This document shows, one piece after another, positions 8,400-16,339 of a stretch of 16,792 nucleotides of DNA. The position numbers and the translations under genes were made by a program. The notes beneath the pieces were generated by a model. The model did no database searches. It worked only from the letters and a program-made list of their open reading frames with translations, and was not told where the DNA came from. This DNA comes from Deltaproteobacteria bacterium (lineage in GTDB: Bacteria; Desulfobacterota; Desulfobulbia; Desulfobulbales; BM004), in NCBI GenBank assembly GCA_020346205.1, contig CP070776.1:593653-610444 (forward strand). Reading direction: 5' to 3'. Positions within the stretch are counted from its first letter, which is position 1. The number at the start of each line of letters is the position of its first letter.

Positions 8400-11300
8400 T
8401 CAAGCTACTTTCTGGCGTTGTTTCCATGTCCCGTTCTTTTTTCTCTGCTGTACAGTATTAACAGGTTTTTTCTCATAGTTAATTACAGGCTCTCCCATGG
8501 TCCTATTAATTTCAGCAGTAAATTCCTTACATGGTTTTATTGTGATATCCTGAGGTATTTCGAGGTCGACCTCTCCCCGGCCTGTGAAGTGAAGGGTAAC
8601 TGATACAGGGCAACTGCCATGATGACGATAAAAGACCTTTTTAAGCGCTTCGAGGTTCTGGCGATTGACACGGTCAGATTGCAATAGGATTTTTGCTCCT
8701 GCTGTATATTTCTCCCTTGCTGCCTCCAGTGTATCCAAACCATTGGCTATGATATTATCACCACGCTCATCCTTTTTCACCAGGCCTTCAATGATGACTG
8801 GCGTGTCGTTTCGAAGCATTGTGGCACATTTGGCATAAAGATCGGGAAAAATGACCACTTCAACAGTGCTGGCAATATCCTCCATGGTTATAACAGCCAT
8901 GGGGTCACCTTTTTTTGTCTTCCTGTTCTTGATATCCCTGATCAGGCCGCCAACCCTTAAATTCTGGCCTTCAACCCACTCTTTCTTGTCGCTGAGATTT
9001 GTATCTGTTACAGAGAGTATATCCTCCCTGTAATCATCCAGCGGATGGCCGGTAAGGTAAAAACCCACTGTTTCTTTTTCGAATGTGAGCTTTTCCTGGT
9101 CGTTCCAGTCAGGGATCGAGGGGATTTCTATCTTTGTATGCTGCTGTTCTTCTTCGCTGCCCATGACAGCAAAAAGTGAGATCTGTCCGCTTAACCTGTC
9201 ACGCTGGGCAGCCTGGCCCTGCTCCAATGCCTGGTCCAGAATAGCGAAGAGCTGGGAACGTTTTAAACCCAGAGAATCAAAAGCCCCTGCCTTGATAAGG
9301 CTTTCAAGGACACGGCGGTTAACCCTGCGCAGGTCAACCCGGCAGCAGAAATCTTCCAGGGATGTATATGGGCCCTCAGTGTCACGTACTTCAATTATTG
9401 AGTCCAGTGCAGCTTCACCAACATTTTTTACTGCAGCAAGACCGAACCTAATGCGGTCGTCTACAACTGTGAAATCCTTATAGCTCTCATTTATGTCCGG
9501 TGGCAGTACCTCAATCTCGCTATCACGACATTCATTGATGTAGGTGACTACCTTATCAGTATTATTCATGTCACAGGACAGGAGTGCTGCCATGAACTGA
9601 GAAGGATAATGGGCCTTAAGATAGGCAGTTTGGTATGCGATCAGTGCATAGGCCGCACTATGTGATTTATTGAAACCATAACCTGCGAATTTGGCCATGA
9701 GGTCGAATATATACTCGGCCTTATCCTTTGGAATCTCGTTTTCTGCAGTACCGGCCATGAATTTTTCTCTTTCTTTTTCCATGACCTCAGGGATCTTTTT
9801 ACCCATTGCCCGCCTGAGAATATCAGCATCTCCCAGAGAATAATTTGCCAGGATGTTGGCAATCTTCATTACCTGCTCCTGATAGACAATAACCCCATAA
9901 GTTTCTTCGAGGACAGGTTTCAACTGGGGCAGGGGATAACTGGCAGGCTTCTTACCGTGTTTTGTGTCCACAAAGGTTCCCACCATGCCGCTTTCCATGG
10001 GGCCGGGACGATACAGGGCAACCAGTGCAATAAGATCGGTGAAAACTTCTGGTTTCATGTTTGTGAGGAGTGCACGCATGCCTGAACTTTCCAGCTGAAA
10101 AACACCCAGTGCATCACCTTTACAGAGGAGATCGTAGGTCTTTGGATCATCGAGGGGTATTTTTTCGATCTCCAAAGGGTGTTCCAGATCAGCCTCAATC
10201 AGTTTGATAGCACGGTCAATGACAGTAAGAGTTTTTAAACCGAGAAAGTCAAACTTGATGAGCCCTGTCATCTCGGTGTATTTCATGTCGTACTGAGTTA
10301 GGGTTTCACCTTTGGGACCTCTGCAGAGCGGCAGGTACTCGACCATCGGCTCAGGCGAAATTACTACACCGGCCGCATGGGTTGACATGTGCCTGGACAA
10401 ACCTTCAAGTACCTGTGAAACGGAAAGCAGCTGTGCTACCTGCTCATCCCTGTTATTAAGATCTTTCAGCCTGGGTTCCTGTTCAATGGCTTCCTTGATA
10501 GTAATACCGAGCTGGTCAGGGATGAGTTTGGCGATACGGTCCACGTCTCCAAAGGGCATATCCAGGCCACGTCCTACATCCCTGATAACAGCTCTGGCTT
10601 TCATGGAACCGAATGTGCAGATCTGCGCCACATGTTGAGGACCTCCATATTTTTCCTGTACATAGTGGAAAACCTCGTTGCGACGCTCCTGGCAGAAATC
10701 AATGTCAAAGTCGGGCAGGCTTTTTCGTTCTATGTTTAGAAAGCGCTCAAAAATCAAACCATAAGGAATTGGATCGATCTCCGTGATCCGTAAACAATAG
10801 GCTGCTAGACTGCCTGCGCCGGAGCCACGGCCAGGTCCAACCGGGACATTATTATCCTTGGCCCAGTTAATGAAATCAGCAACAATGAGGAAGTAGCCGG
10901 GAAACTCCATATCCTGGATAACATTAATTTCATGGGCCAATCGATCACGGTAGATCTTTTCCAGTTCCGGAGTTAGTTCTCCCTTTTCTCTTAAGACCGC
11001 CAGACGATGCTCCAGTCCCTCACGCGAAAGCCTATCAAACAGTGAATCCAGAGTGTCACCTTCAGGTACAGGGAAGTTGGGGAAGTAATGTTGATCAAAT
11101 TCAAGTTCCAGGTTGCAGCGTTCAGCAATCTTGACTGTTTCAGCCAGGGCCTCTGGATCATTTTTGAACCGCTCCCGCATTTCATCAGGAGATTTAAAAT
11201 ACAACTCATCGGTGGAAAATTTGAAACGGCCTGCATCGTTCACAGTTCTGCCAGTCTGGATGCAGAGCAGCACTTCGTGAGCAAAAGACTGATCACGGTT

Positions 11301-11948
11301 GAGATAATGGCAGTCGTTGGTGGCGACCAGAGGAATATTGAATTCTTTGGATAGTTTTTTCAGCCCCTTATTGACCTTTTTCTGTTCCTTGATACCGTTA
11401 TCCTGCAGTTCAAAGTAGAGCCGGTCTGCAAAGATTTTTTGCAGCTTTTTGGTTTCCTTGCGGGCACCTTCTAAGTTGTTGTTAAGGATCAGGTGGGGTA
11501 TACCGCCGTGCAGACAGGCAGTTAAAGCTATTAAACCTTCGTTGTTGGCAATCAGTGTTTCCTTGTCGATACGCGGTTTATAGTAAAAACCTTCTAACTG
11601 GGCAATGCTGGCTAGTTTCATCAGGTTTTTATAGCCAGTGAGGTTCATGGCTAAAAGGACAATATGAAAGGCAGCATCACTGGAACTCTTTGCTCCTGTA
11701 TGTTTTTTCCTATCCTGGGGTGCAATATAGAATTCACAGCCGATAATAGGCTTGATGCCGGCTTTTTTTGCCTTTACATAAAACTCAAGGGCACCATGCA
11801 TGGCTCCATGGTCCGTAACAGCCACGGACTCCATGCCGAATTCCTTGCATTTCTCAAGGAGGTCATTGATGCGTATGGCTCCATCAAGCAGGCTATACTG
11901 GGTGTGTACATGGAGATGGACATAATCGGCAGCAGATGTTTCGCTCAT
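8400..11948 (-). CDS. dnaE: DNA polymerase III alpha subunit (replicative polymerase)
   Basis: 1182 aa, full length for the DnaE1 type. In order: a PHP domain from HLHVHTQYSLLDGA (11-24), through TDHG (45-48), CEFY (71-74) and NDCHYL (211-216); the polymerase core with GPGRGSGAGS (371-380), the catalytic Asp pair in PDFDIDF (412-418) and a third acidic site in KFDFLGL; the beta-clamp-binding peptide QISLF (922-926), at nearly the same position as in E. coli; and an OB-fold beginning LRVGGLIRDIKNRKTKKGD. The short basic tail is poorly conserved. PHP metal-binding residues look largely kept, unlike E. coli DnaE, which suggests metal binding or residual proofreading. There is no intein and no frameshift. 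The ATG at 11946-11948 begins the expected N-terminus but lacks a clear Shine-Dalgarno. It appears to be monocistronic. Confidence 0.97.
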   Translation of the reverse strand: MSETSAADYVHLHVHTQYSLLDGAIRINDLLEKCKEFGMESVAVTDHGAMHGALEFYVKAKKAGIKPIIGCEFYIAPQDRKKHTGAKSSSDAAFHIVLLAMNLTGYKNLMKLASIAQLEGFYYKPRIDKETLIANNEGLIALTACLHGGIPHLILNNNLEGARKETKKLQKIFADRLYFELQDNGIKEQKKVNKGLKKLSKEFNIPLVATNDCHYLNRDQSFAHEVLLCIQTGRTVNDAGRFKFSTDELYFKSPDEMRERFKNDPEALAETVKIAERCNLELEFDQHYFPNFPVPEGDTLDSLFDRLSREGLEHRLAVLREKGELTPELEKIYRDRLAHEINVIQDMEFPGYFLIVADFINWAKDNNVPVGPGRGSGAGSLAAYCLRITEIDPIPYGLIFERFLNIERKSLPDFDIDFCQERRNEVFHYVQEKYGGPQHVAQICTFGSMKARAVIRDVGRGLDMPFGDVDRIAKLIPDQLGITIKEAIEQEPRLKDLNNRDEQVAQLLSVSQVLEGLSRHMSTHAAGVVISPEPMVEYLPLCRGPKGETLTQYDMKYTEMTGLIKFDFLGLKTLTVIDRAIKLIEADLEHPLEIEKIPLDDPKTYDLLCKGDALGVFQLESSGMRALLTNMKPEVFTDLIALVALYRPGPMESGMVGTFVDTKHGKKPASYPLPQLKPVLEETYGVIVYQEQVMKIANILANYSLGDADILRRAMGKKIPEVMEKEREKFMAGTAENEIPKDKAEYIFDLMAKFAGYGFNKSHSAAYALIAYQTAYLKAHYPSQFMAALLSCDMNNTDKVVTYINECRDSEIEVLPPDINESYKDFTVVDDRIRFGLAAVKNVGEAALDSIIEVRDTEGPYTSLEDFCCRVDLRRVNRRVLESLIKAGAFDSLGLKRSQLFAILDQALEQGQAAQRDRLSGQISLFAVMGSEEEQQHTKIEIPSIPDWNDQEKLTFEKETVGFYLTGHPLDDYREDILSVTDTNLSDKKEWVEGQNLRVGGLIRDIKNRKTKKGDPMAVITMEDIASTVEVVIFPDLYAKCATMLRNDTPVIIEGLVKKDERGDNIIANGLDTLEAAREKYTAGAKILLQSDRVNRQNLEALKKVFYRHHGSCPVSVTLHFTGRGEVDLEIPQDITIKPCKEFTAEINRTMGEPVINYEKKPVNTVQQRKKNGTWKQRQKVA

Positions 11949-11983
11949 AGTAGTATGTTCTTGATTAAATTTAGATGGGATCT

Positions 11984-12030
11984 ATTAAAAAGAAAATAGC
12001 AATAACGTATCAAAATATCAGGGATATTTT
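11984..12030 (-). promoter_or_regulatory. Possible dnaE promoter with an overlapping perfect palindrome
   Basis: On the minus strand TTGATA (12008-12013) and TTTAAT (11984-11989) are 18 bases apart, 36 bases before the dnaE ATG. A perfect 8-bp inverted repeat, AAAATATC (12012-12019) and GATATTTT (12023-12030), with a 3-base centre, abuts and slightly overlaps the -35 box. This is the placement of an operator or activator site. The rest of 11949-12147 shows no gene. Both calls are from the sequence only. Confidence 0.35.
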
Positions 12031-12147
12031 ATGCCTCAATAAACATGGTGTTTCATAGTAATGTGATAAGGATTCACAGTGGTAGCAAGAGTTTCAGAGG
12101 AGATGCCTCAGACAGAAGAATAAGAAGATTCTCTTCAATTCTCATTC

Positions 12148-12951
12148 TCATTTATGGTCGAATATAGAAAATCTGTCAAGTGCATTCAGGCTTTCCCAAA
12201 GATCATTTTCACTTCTTGGCTCCAGGGTGTAGATCGGGTCAATATTTCTTTCTGTCAGGTATGAAAAAAGGCCTTTAAAATCAAAGTCACCCATACCAAC
12301 AGGTAAGTGCTCATCCCGAAAACCATGATTGTCGTGCAAATGAAGCTGGCCAAGCCATTTCTCTAAGGGATACAGCCATTCTTGCCAGGGAACTCGGGCA
12401 AAGGCCAGGAGATGACCGACGTCCAGGCAGAAACGGGCAAAAGGAGAATCAAGGTCCTCCAGGATCTCTTTATGAACCCGGGGCCCAATTTCATATGTGT
12501 TTTCAAACATTATAGGTGTGTTAAAGCGTTCTGCCACCTTTAACATTTCCTGCCATGTTTCAAGCGAGTTGGCCAGCCAAATGTCATGATCGTAACTATG
12601 TACGCAGTCAATGTATCCCAAATGGCAGACAATAGAATAAGGCTTAAATATTTCAATGAGATCGAAACAGCGGCGGAGTTTATCCCTGGCAGCCTTCAGA
12701 ACAAATTTATCCTGGGCACCGGGCAGCATATCATGGAAAGGGGCATGCAGGGTACAGCGTAGTCCCTCGTCCTGCAGAAATTTTGCCCTGTCCTGAAAGT
12801 TCTGCTCAGTGAACTCATATACTGCTTCACCGACAAGGCCAATTTCCGGGTTAATGCTATAGTTTGATACAAATTTCTCGTATTTACCGAAATCAGCAAA
12901 GGGGATATTGACAAAGCAGCGTGAAATGATGTGTGAAAGTCTATGCTTCAT
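12148..12951 (-). CDS. Sugar phosphate isomerase/epimerase-like TIM barrel (xylose isomerase-like/AP endonuclease 2 superfamily)
   Basis: 267 aa, one TIM-barrel domain, no signal peptide, cytosolic. Candidate metal or catalytic residues fall at the ends of the strands: His69 (TLHAPFHD), His110 (VCHLGY), Glu150 (MFENTYE), Asp177 and His180 (CLDVGH), the HLHDNHG cluster (204-210) and Glu244 (TLEP). Family members include sugar isomerases, epimerases and endonuclease IV. A DNA-repair role is less likely because the sequence is shorter and lacks the endonuclease IV signature beyond the metal ligands. The substrate cannot be told. The Shine-Dalgarno is weak. It sits upstream of dnaE with a 199-base gap and downstream of the structured 560-base intergenic region. 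Confidence 0.8.
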   Translation of the reverse strand: MKHRLSHIISRCFVNIPFADFGKYEKFVSNYSINPEIGLVGEAVYEFTEQNFQDRAKFLQDEGLRCTLHAPFHDMLPGAQDKFVLKAARDKLRRCFDLIEIFKPYSIVCHLGYIDCVHSYDHDIWLANSLETWQEMLKVAERFNTPIMFENTYEIGPRVHKEILEDLDSPFARFCLDVGHLLAFARVPWQEWLYPLEKWLGQLHLHDNHGFRDEHLPVGMGDFDFKGLFSYLTERNIDPIYTLEPRSENDLWESLNALDRFSIFDHK

Positions 12952-13037
12952 GAATATATGCTACTTCGGTTATGGAACAAAAACGAGATGATTTTTTGCA
13001 GGCTGATGATTTTTTTCGGAAAAATAGAATTTGTGAT

Positions 13038-13112
13038 TGGAGGAATATTGACGGGAGATTTTGAATAACCCAATATTCCTCCACCCCGAACCGGGGTAAG
13101 TCAGGGGTGGAG
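13038..13112. repeat. Overlapping, mutually exclusive hairpins
   Basis: Hairpin A pairs TGGAGGAATATTG (13038-13050) with CAATATTCCTCCA (13071-13083), 13 perfect pairs around a 20-base loop. Hairpin B pairs ACCCCG (13083-13088) with CGGGGT (13092-13097). Hairpin C pairs CTCCACCCC (13079-13087) with GGGGTGGAG (13104-13112), 9 perfect pairs. C uses bases needed by A and by B, so the RNA can adopt A+B or C but not both. No T-run follows on either strand. Confidence 0.65.
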
Positions 13113-13127
13113 ATGCACACGGCTATA

Positions 13128-13162
13128 TTTCAGGAAGACCAACGGGGGAGGGCTTCCTGAAA
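13128..13162. repeat. Perfect 10-bp inverted repeat
   Basis: TTTCAGGAAG (13128-13137) and CTTCCTGAAA (13153-13162) are perfect reverse complements around a 15-base purine- and G-rich loop (minus strand: C-rich). It stands 15 bases from the previous hairpin pair and has no T-run after it, so it is not a standard terminator. Confidence 0.55.
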
Positions 13163-13219
13163 AAGAGTGTGGAGAAAAGAACTCGAATAATATCTACCAT
13201 ATCAGCAGTTGCGTGAAAA

Positions 13220-13236
13220 TGCGGCAAATTGTCGCA
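13220..13236. promoter_or_regulatory. Operator-like palindrome TGCGGCAA-A-TTGTCGCA
   Basis: Two 8-base arms around a single central base match in 7 of 8 positions; the mismatch is a G-T pair. The length and symmetry are typical of a dimeric transcription factor site. It lies 36 bases before a TTGACA box on the plus strand, and upstream of the TIM-barrel gene on the minus strand. No regulator can be assigned. Confidence 0.4.
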
Positions 13237-13272
13237 CAACCTGGTATGCAGCTGTTTGGTCGGTTAGTTTGA

Positions 13273-13478
13273 TTGACAATTACTACCTTACTGATAATTA
13301 CATCATGGGCATAGGCACGTTTTACTATTCAGAGACCTGTCCGGCATTTCCGGAGTGTAGCAAATGATGCAGAAAAAATATCCAATATCTGTTTGGCCTG
13401 CAAATGAGACAACAGCAAATATAAAATTTTACAAATATTGGAATGGAGAAGAATCGTTGTTCTTCTCCATTTTTTTTT
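13273..13478 (+). ncRNA. Candidate small RNA ending at an intrinsic terminator
   Basis: A consensus -35 TTGACA (13273-13278) opens the segment, but the -10 at normal spacing is weak (AATTAC at 17 bases), so the true start is uncertain and would be near 13307, giving about 170 nt. Inside are a small stem TCCGG/CCGGA (13340-13344, 13350-13354) and an 8-bp long-range stem TCCAATAT/ATATTGGA (13381-13388, 13435-13442) that ends where the terminator hairpin starts. There is no plus-strand protein gene upstream that needs this terminator. It belongs to no RNA family I recognise. Confidence 0.4.
13442..13478 (+). terminator. Strong intrinsic terminator, plus strand
   Basis: AATGGAGAAGAA (13442-13453) and TTCTTCTCCATT (13460-13471) form a perfect 12-bp stem with a 6-base loop, and nine T residues (13470-13478) follow. 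Read on the minus strand the hairpin could also serve the kinase gene ending at 13512, but the sequence after it there (CCAATATTTG) is a poor U-tract, so the plus strand is the main direction. Confidence 0.8.
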
Positions 13479-13511
13479 GAGGTTCCAATGGAGTGATCTG
13501 TTGCTGGGATA

Positions 13512-15368
13512 TCAAGAGAATTCTGTAATTGTAGGCAACTGGACTGTAACCTTAGTATGGTCACCGTAGCTGCTTTCAAAAAAAAGTTTGCCGCCATGGT
13601 CAGTAATAATCCCATGGCTAATCGCAAGTCCCAGGCCAGTTCCTATTCCAGCAGGCTTTGTTGAGAAGAATGGATTATAGATTTTGTCGAGAATTGTTGA
13701 GGGGATCCCGATACCGTAATCAATGAAAGTTAATTCAAGAAAGATCTTGTCTTCAATTAGTTCTTCGGTAGCATGGATGATAAGATTTTTCTTGGGATGC
13801 GCTCTTGGGTATTTCTGATTTAAGGCGTAACGGGCATTATTAATAATATTCAGAAATACCTGTTCGATCTGTTGAAAGTCAGCAAGTATTTTATGGAGTT
13901 CATCAGGGAAATCAATGTTCAGGTTAATGCCGTCTTTGTGGATCTGTGCCTCGGTAAGGGCCAGAACCTCATTTAGTACCATTCGAGCATCTACAAGTTT
14001 TCTTTCCTTATCATCCTCCCGTGCAAATGAAAGTAGACTGTTTACTATGCTGGCAACCCGGTCGCCTTCCTTGATAATTCTCATGGGTATTTCTTCAGCA
14101 GGGACCTCTCCTCTTTTAACTTCATCCATCATAATTTGGGCAAAGTTGATTATACTGTTTATGGGATTATTGATTTCATGGGCTACACCTGCTGCCAATT
14201 CACCAATCGAAGCAAGATGGCCGGCACGTAAAGTTTCCGTTTGCATGGTAATGTCCTGGGCAACACAGACAATACCTTCAAATTGACCCTCTTCATTGAA
14301 AATAACCGAGGCGGTAAGAAGCATACGGATTTTTTCTCCGTATTTTGACAAGTAGGTAGTTTCAATATTTCTTGTAAAACCCTTGTTGATGAGATCATCA
14401 AGCCCGATGTCGTTGTAATAACCTTCAGCAAAAATCATTGAAAATGGTTTGCCGGTAAATTCTTCTTTCGTGTAGCCGAGCAGGTCATAGGTGGCCTGGT
14501 TAGCAGCACCTAATGTCTGGTCTTTATTGACCACCAGGAGCGAATTGCTCATTGAGCGAATAATGTTGTCAGTATAGGCCTTTGATGCAAGAAGTTCCTG
14601 CCTGGATTTCTTGAGTCTTTCAGCCATGGTGTTGAATGATGTTGCCAGTTGTCCGATTTCGTCTTTGGACTGAATCTCTACTCTATGACCCAAATCTCCT
14701 TCAGCAAGGCGATTTGTTCCGTTAACAAGCTGATGTATGGGTTTTTCCAGTGCCTTAGCCATGAAATAAGCATTAATTACTGTTGCTAGTATTGCGATGA
14801 ATAAGACCAGGGTCAGCATTTTCTGGGAAAGTATGGAAATTTTCAGGATGGAGTTGTTTTTCTCCTCAATTCTTGTGTTGACAAAGGCAACCGCATCGTG
14901 TCCCAGAGATGCTATGCGGTCCGCTTCACGAACAGCCATCTCTTCCATTTCGATGGCTGATGAGCCTCCCCGGTATCCCTCGCTAACTTCTGCTTCAAAG
15001 GCATAAAGCGCCTGTCTGAATCTTCTGGCGGCCTTTTTAATCTCATTAATGTTGGCAAGCTCATCCGGGTCTGTTGCCAAATCTTTTATTTTATTGATCT
15101 CAAGTATTGCTTCATCAATCAGCAGGTCAACAGGTGCAACAACGTCGGTTCGTCCCAAGCGGTAATCATAAAAATTGTCCTTGGCCAGGGAAATTATTTC
15201 AGCAACAGTATACCATCGCCGTAATTTTACCTGGTCAACCGTGATTATTGCAGTGAGGCGTTCTGAATTTTTCGACATACTGATATACGCAAACAGGCTT
15301 TCCACGATGATTATCACCAGTAGAATGAAAAGGCCTAGGTTTCTGGCTGTGCGGAACGAAAAATTCAT
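13512..15368 (-). CDS. Membrane-bound sensor histidine kinase (TM-helical sensor-TM-HAMP-PAS-HisKA-HATPase)
   Basis: 618 aa. TM1 is about residues 10-30 and TM2 about 183-207, enclosing a roughly 150-residue periplasmic part that looks entirely helical (four-helix-bundle type). HAMP follows (about 205-257), then PAS (262-375), then the HisKA helix with phospho-acceptor His397 in GVAHEINNPINSI, the NtrB/ZraS-like form. The catalytic domain has the N box IINNARYAL (508-516), G1 DYGIGIP (550-556), F box and G2 GTGLGLAI (576-583), so the kinase looks active. There is no receiver domain, and no response regulator gene lies in the window. It is the third gene after the heme protein and the PhnD-like protein, 31 bases after the latter. 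The ligand is unknown. The start codon has no clear Shine-Dalgarno. Confidence 0.92.
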   Translation of the reverse strand: MNFSFRTARNLGLFILLVIIIVESLFAYISMSKNSERLTAIITVDQVKLRRWYTVAEIISLAKDNFYDYRLGRTDVVAPVDLLIDEAILEINKIKDLATDPDELANINEIKKAARRFRQALYAFEAEVSEGYRGGSSAIEMEEMAVREADRIASLGHDAVAFVNTRIEEKNNSILKISILSQKMLTLVLFIAILATVINAYFMAKALEKPIHQLVNGTNRLAEGDLGHRVEIQSKDEIGQLATSFNTMAERLKKSRQELLASKAYTDNIIRSMSNSLLVVNKDQTLGAANQATYDLLGYTKEEFTGKPFSMIFAEGYYNDIGLDDLINKGFTRNIETTYLSKYGEKIRMLLTASVIFNEEGQFEGIVCVAQDITMQTETLRAGHLASIGELAAGVAHEINNPINSIINFAQIMMDEVKRGEVPAEEIPMRIIKEGDRVASIVNSLLSFAREDDKERKLVDARMVLNEVLALTEAQIHKDGINLNIDFPDELHKILADFQQIEQVFLNIINNARYALNQKYPRAHPKKNLIIHATEELIEDKIFLELTFIDYGIGIPSTILDKIYNPFFSTKPAGIGTGLGLAISHGIITDHGGKLFFESSYGDHTKVTVQLPTITEFS

Positions 15369-15399
15369 TTATTACATTTGCGCAACTTAAAGGGCATAA

Positions 15400-16329
15400 T
15401 TAGTTTTGGGGAAAATCCTTAAGATTAATTCCCAAACGTTCTATCATATTATAAAGAACTTTGTAGTCATGGTTTTTGGTTTCGATGAATTTGAGTGCGC
15501 CGAAGTTCTTGAGGACTTCCTGACCCTCAGTATTTTCGTGCATGTTAAGCAATAGATTTCTGAGGCGTAACTTTATGGCAGGATTAAGATCTTTGCGAAC
15601 AGCTAGGCCGTTTGAGGGAACTTCCGGCGATTCCGCCAACACCATCATTTCTTTTTTAAAATCAGGATATTTCTCATTCATACTATTGAAAATCAGATCC
15701 TTGGCACCACCAATATCAGCCTCCCCGGTATAGACTGCCCAGGCTGCAGCATCGTGGCTACGGGCAAAAGATATCCTGGAGAAATAGCTGTCCAGGTCAG
15801 GGATGCCATAATAGTTCAGATAGAAAAGCTGGAAAATATATCCTGCGGTTGTTGCCCTATCTACCAGTACCAGCTTTTTGCCTTTCATATCGCTAACAGT
15901 TTCAATGTTACTGTCTTTACGTACAAATATATAGCCACGGTATGTTGATTTGCCGTCAAGCCAAACAGGCCTGGCAATGGGCTCTATGCCTACCTTGGCA
16001 TGGGTCATCACATAGCTGAAGCTTCCAAAAAAACCCGCGTCAGCTCTTCCGTCTAAAAACGCATCACTTATTTCTCCATAATTTGCCATAATTTCTATAA
16101 TTACAATCATGTCCATCTTTTTTGAGAGATAGTCAGTTATAAATCTATAGCGTCGGCGCTGCTCAAAAACACTTTTTTCAGGGATAATCACCAAACGAAG
16201 TATCGATGCATCTTCATTTTGTGATTGAGCTTCTTCACTATGGCAATCAGCGGATAATAAGGCTGAGAACAATGTGAATAAAAAAGCCGTTAATAAGTTT
16301 GAAATTATGAGTTTCCTTAAATGGATCAT
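15400..16329 (-). CDS. PhnD-like periplasmic substrate-binding protein
   Basis: 309 aa with an N-terminal signal peptide (basic start, hydrophobic core about 8-27) and no clear lipobox. The rest matches the phosphate/phosphite/phosphonate-binding (PhnD, PF12974-type) fold: RADAGFFGSFSYV (95-107), YRGYIFVRKDS (130-140), DMKGKKLVLVDRATTAGYIFQ starting at 147, SHDAAAWAVYTGEADIGG (191-208) and ESPEVPSNGLAVRKDL (233-248). No ABC permease or ATPase gene is next to it, so transport is unlikely. Sitting 10 bases after the heme protein and 31 before the kinase, it more probably presents a small ligand to the kinase, as TorT does to TorS. The same fold also forms the sensor part of some histidine kinases such as TtrS. 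The ligand cannot be read from sequence. Confidence 0.85.
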   Translation of the reverse strand: MIHLRKLIISNLLTAFLFTLFSALLSADCHSEEAQSQNEDASILRLVIIPEKSVFEQRRRYRFITDYLSKKMDMIVIIEIMANYGEISDAFLDGRADAGFFGSFSYVMTHAKVGIEPIARPVWLDGKSTYRGYIFVRKDSNIETVSDMKGKKLVLVDRATTAGYIFQLFYLNYYGIPDLDSYFSRISFARSHDAAAWAVYTGEADIGGAKDLIFNSMNEKYPDFKKEMMVLAESPEVPSNGLAVRKDLNPAIKLRLRNLLLNMHENTEGQEVLKNFGALKFIETKNHDYKVLYNMIERLGINLKDFPQN

Positions 16330-16339
16330 GGAAAAATAA

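Larger units (their letters stand above)
12952..13511. other. 560-base intergenic region rich in inverted repeats, no supported protein gene
   Basis: The gap lies between the starts of the minus-strand TIM-barrel gene and the end of the minus-strand histidine kinase gene. It holds, from left to right, two overlapping hairpins (13038-13112), a separate hairpin (13128-13162), a palindrome (13220-13236), a TTGACA box (13273-13278), a small stem (13340-13354), a long-range stem (13381-13442) and a plus-strand terminator (13442-13478). I find no protein reading frame with convincing family features. Part of it could be the long 5' leader of the TIM-barrel gene on the minus strand, part a separate plus-strand RNA. 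Confidence 0.7.

Noticed and set aside
8400..11948. Intein or frameshift in dnaE.
   Set aside because: The frame is continuous, the length is normal, and the active-site motifs are uninterrupted.
12062..12078. CRP/FNR-like site TGTGA-N7-TCACA.
   Set aside because: The spacer is seven rather than the usual six or four bases, and it is too far from the dnaE promoter to interpret.
12118..12147. Terminator after the TIM-barrel gene (GAAGA/TCTTC).
   Set aside because: The stem is five AT-rich pairs and the following minus-strand T-run is broken, so it is too weak to call.
13128..13162. Terminator on either strand.
   Set aside because: The stem is good but no run of T follows on the plus strand or on the minus strand.
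13240..13420. Sigma54-type promoter (GG-N10-GC), sought because the kinase is NtrB-like.
   Set aside because: No pair of GG and GC has the exact 10-base spacing; the closest on the minus strand has 11.
13364..13480. A 38-codon open frame with GGAG eight bases before its ATG, inside the candidate RNA.
   Set aside because: Its last codons are the terminator stem and T-run, so a transcript would end before the stop codon. The protein resembles nothing known.
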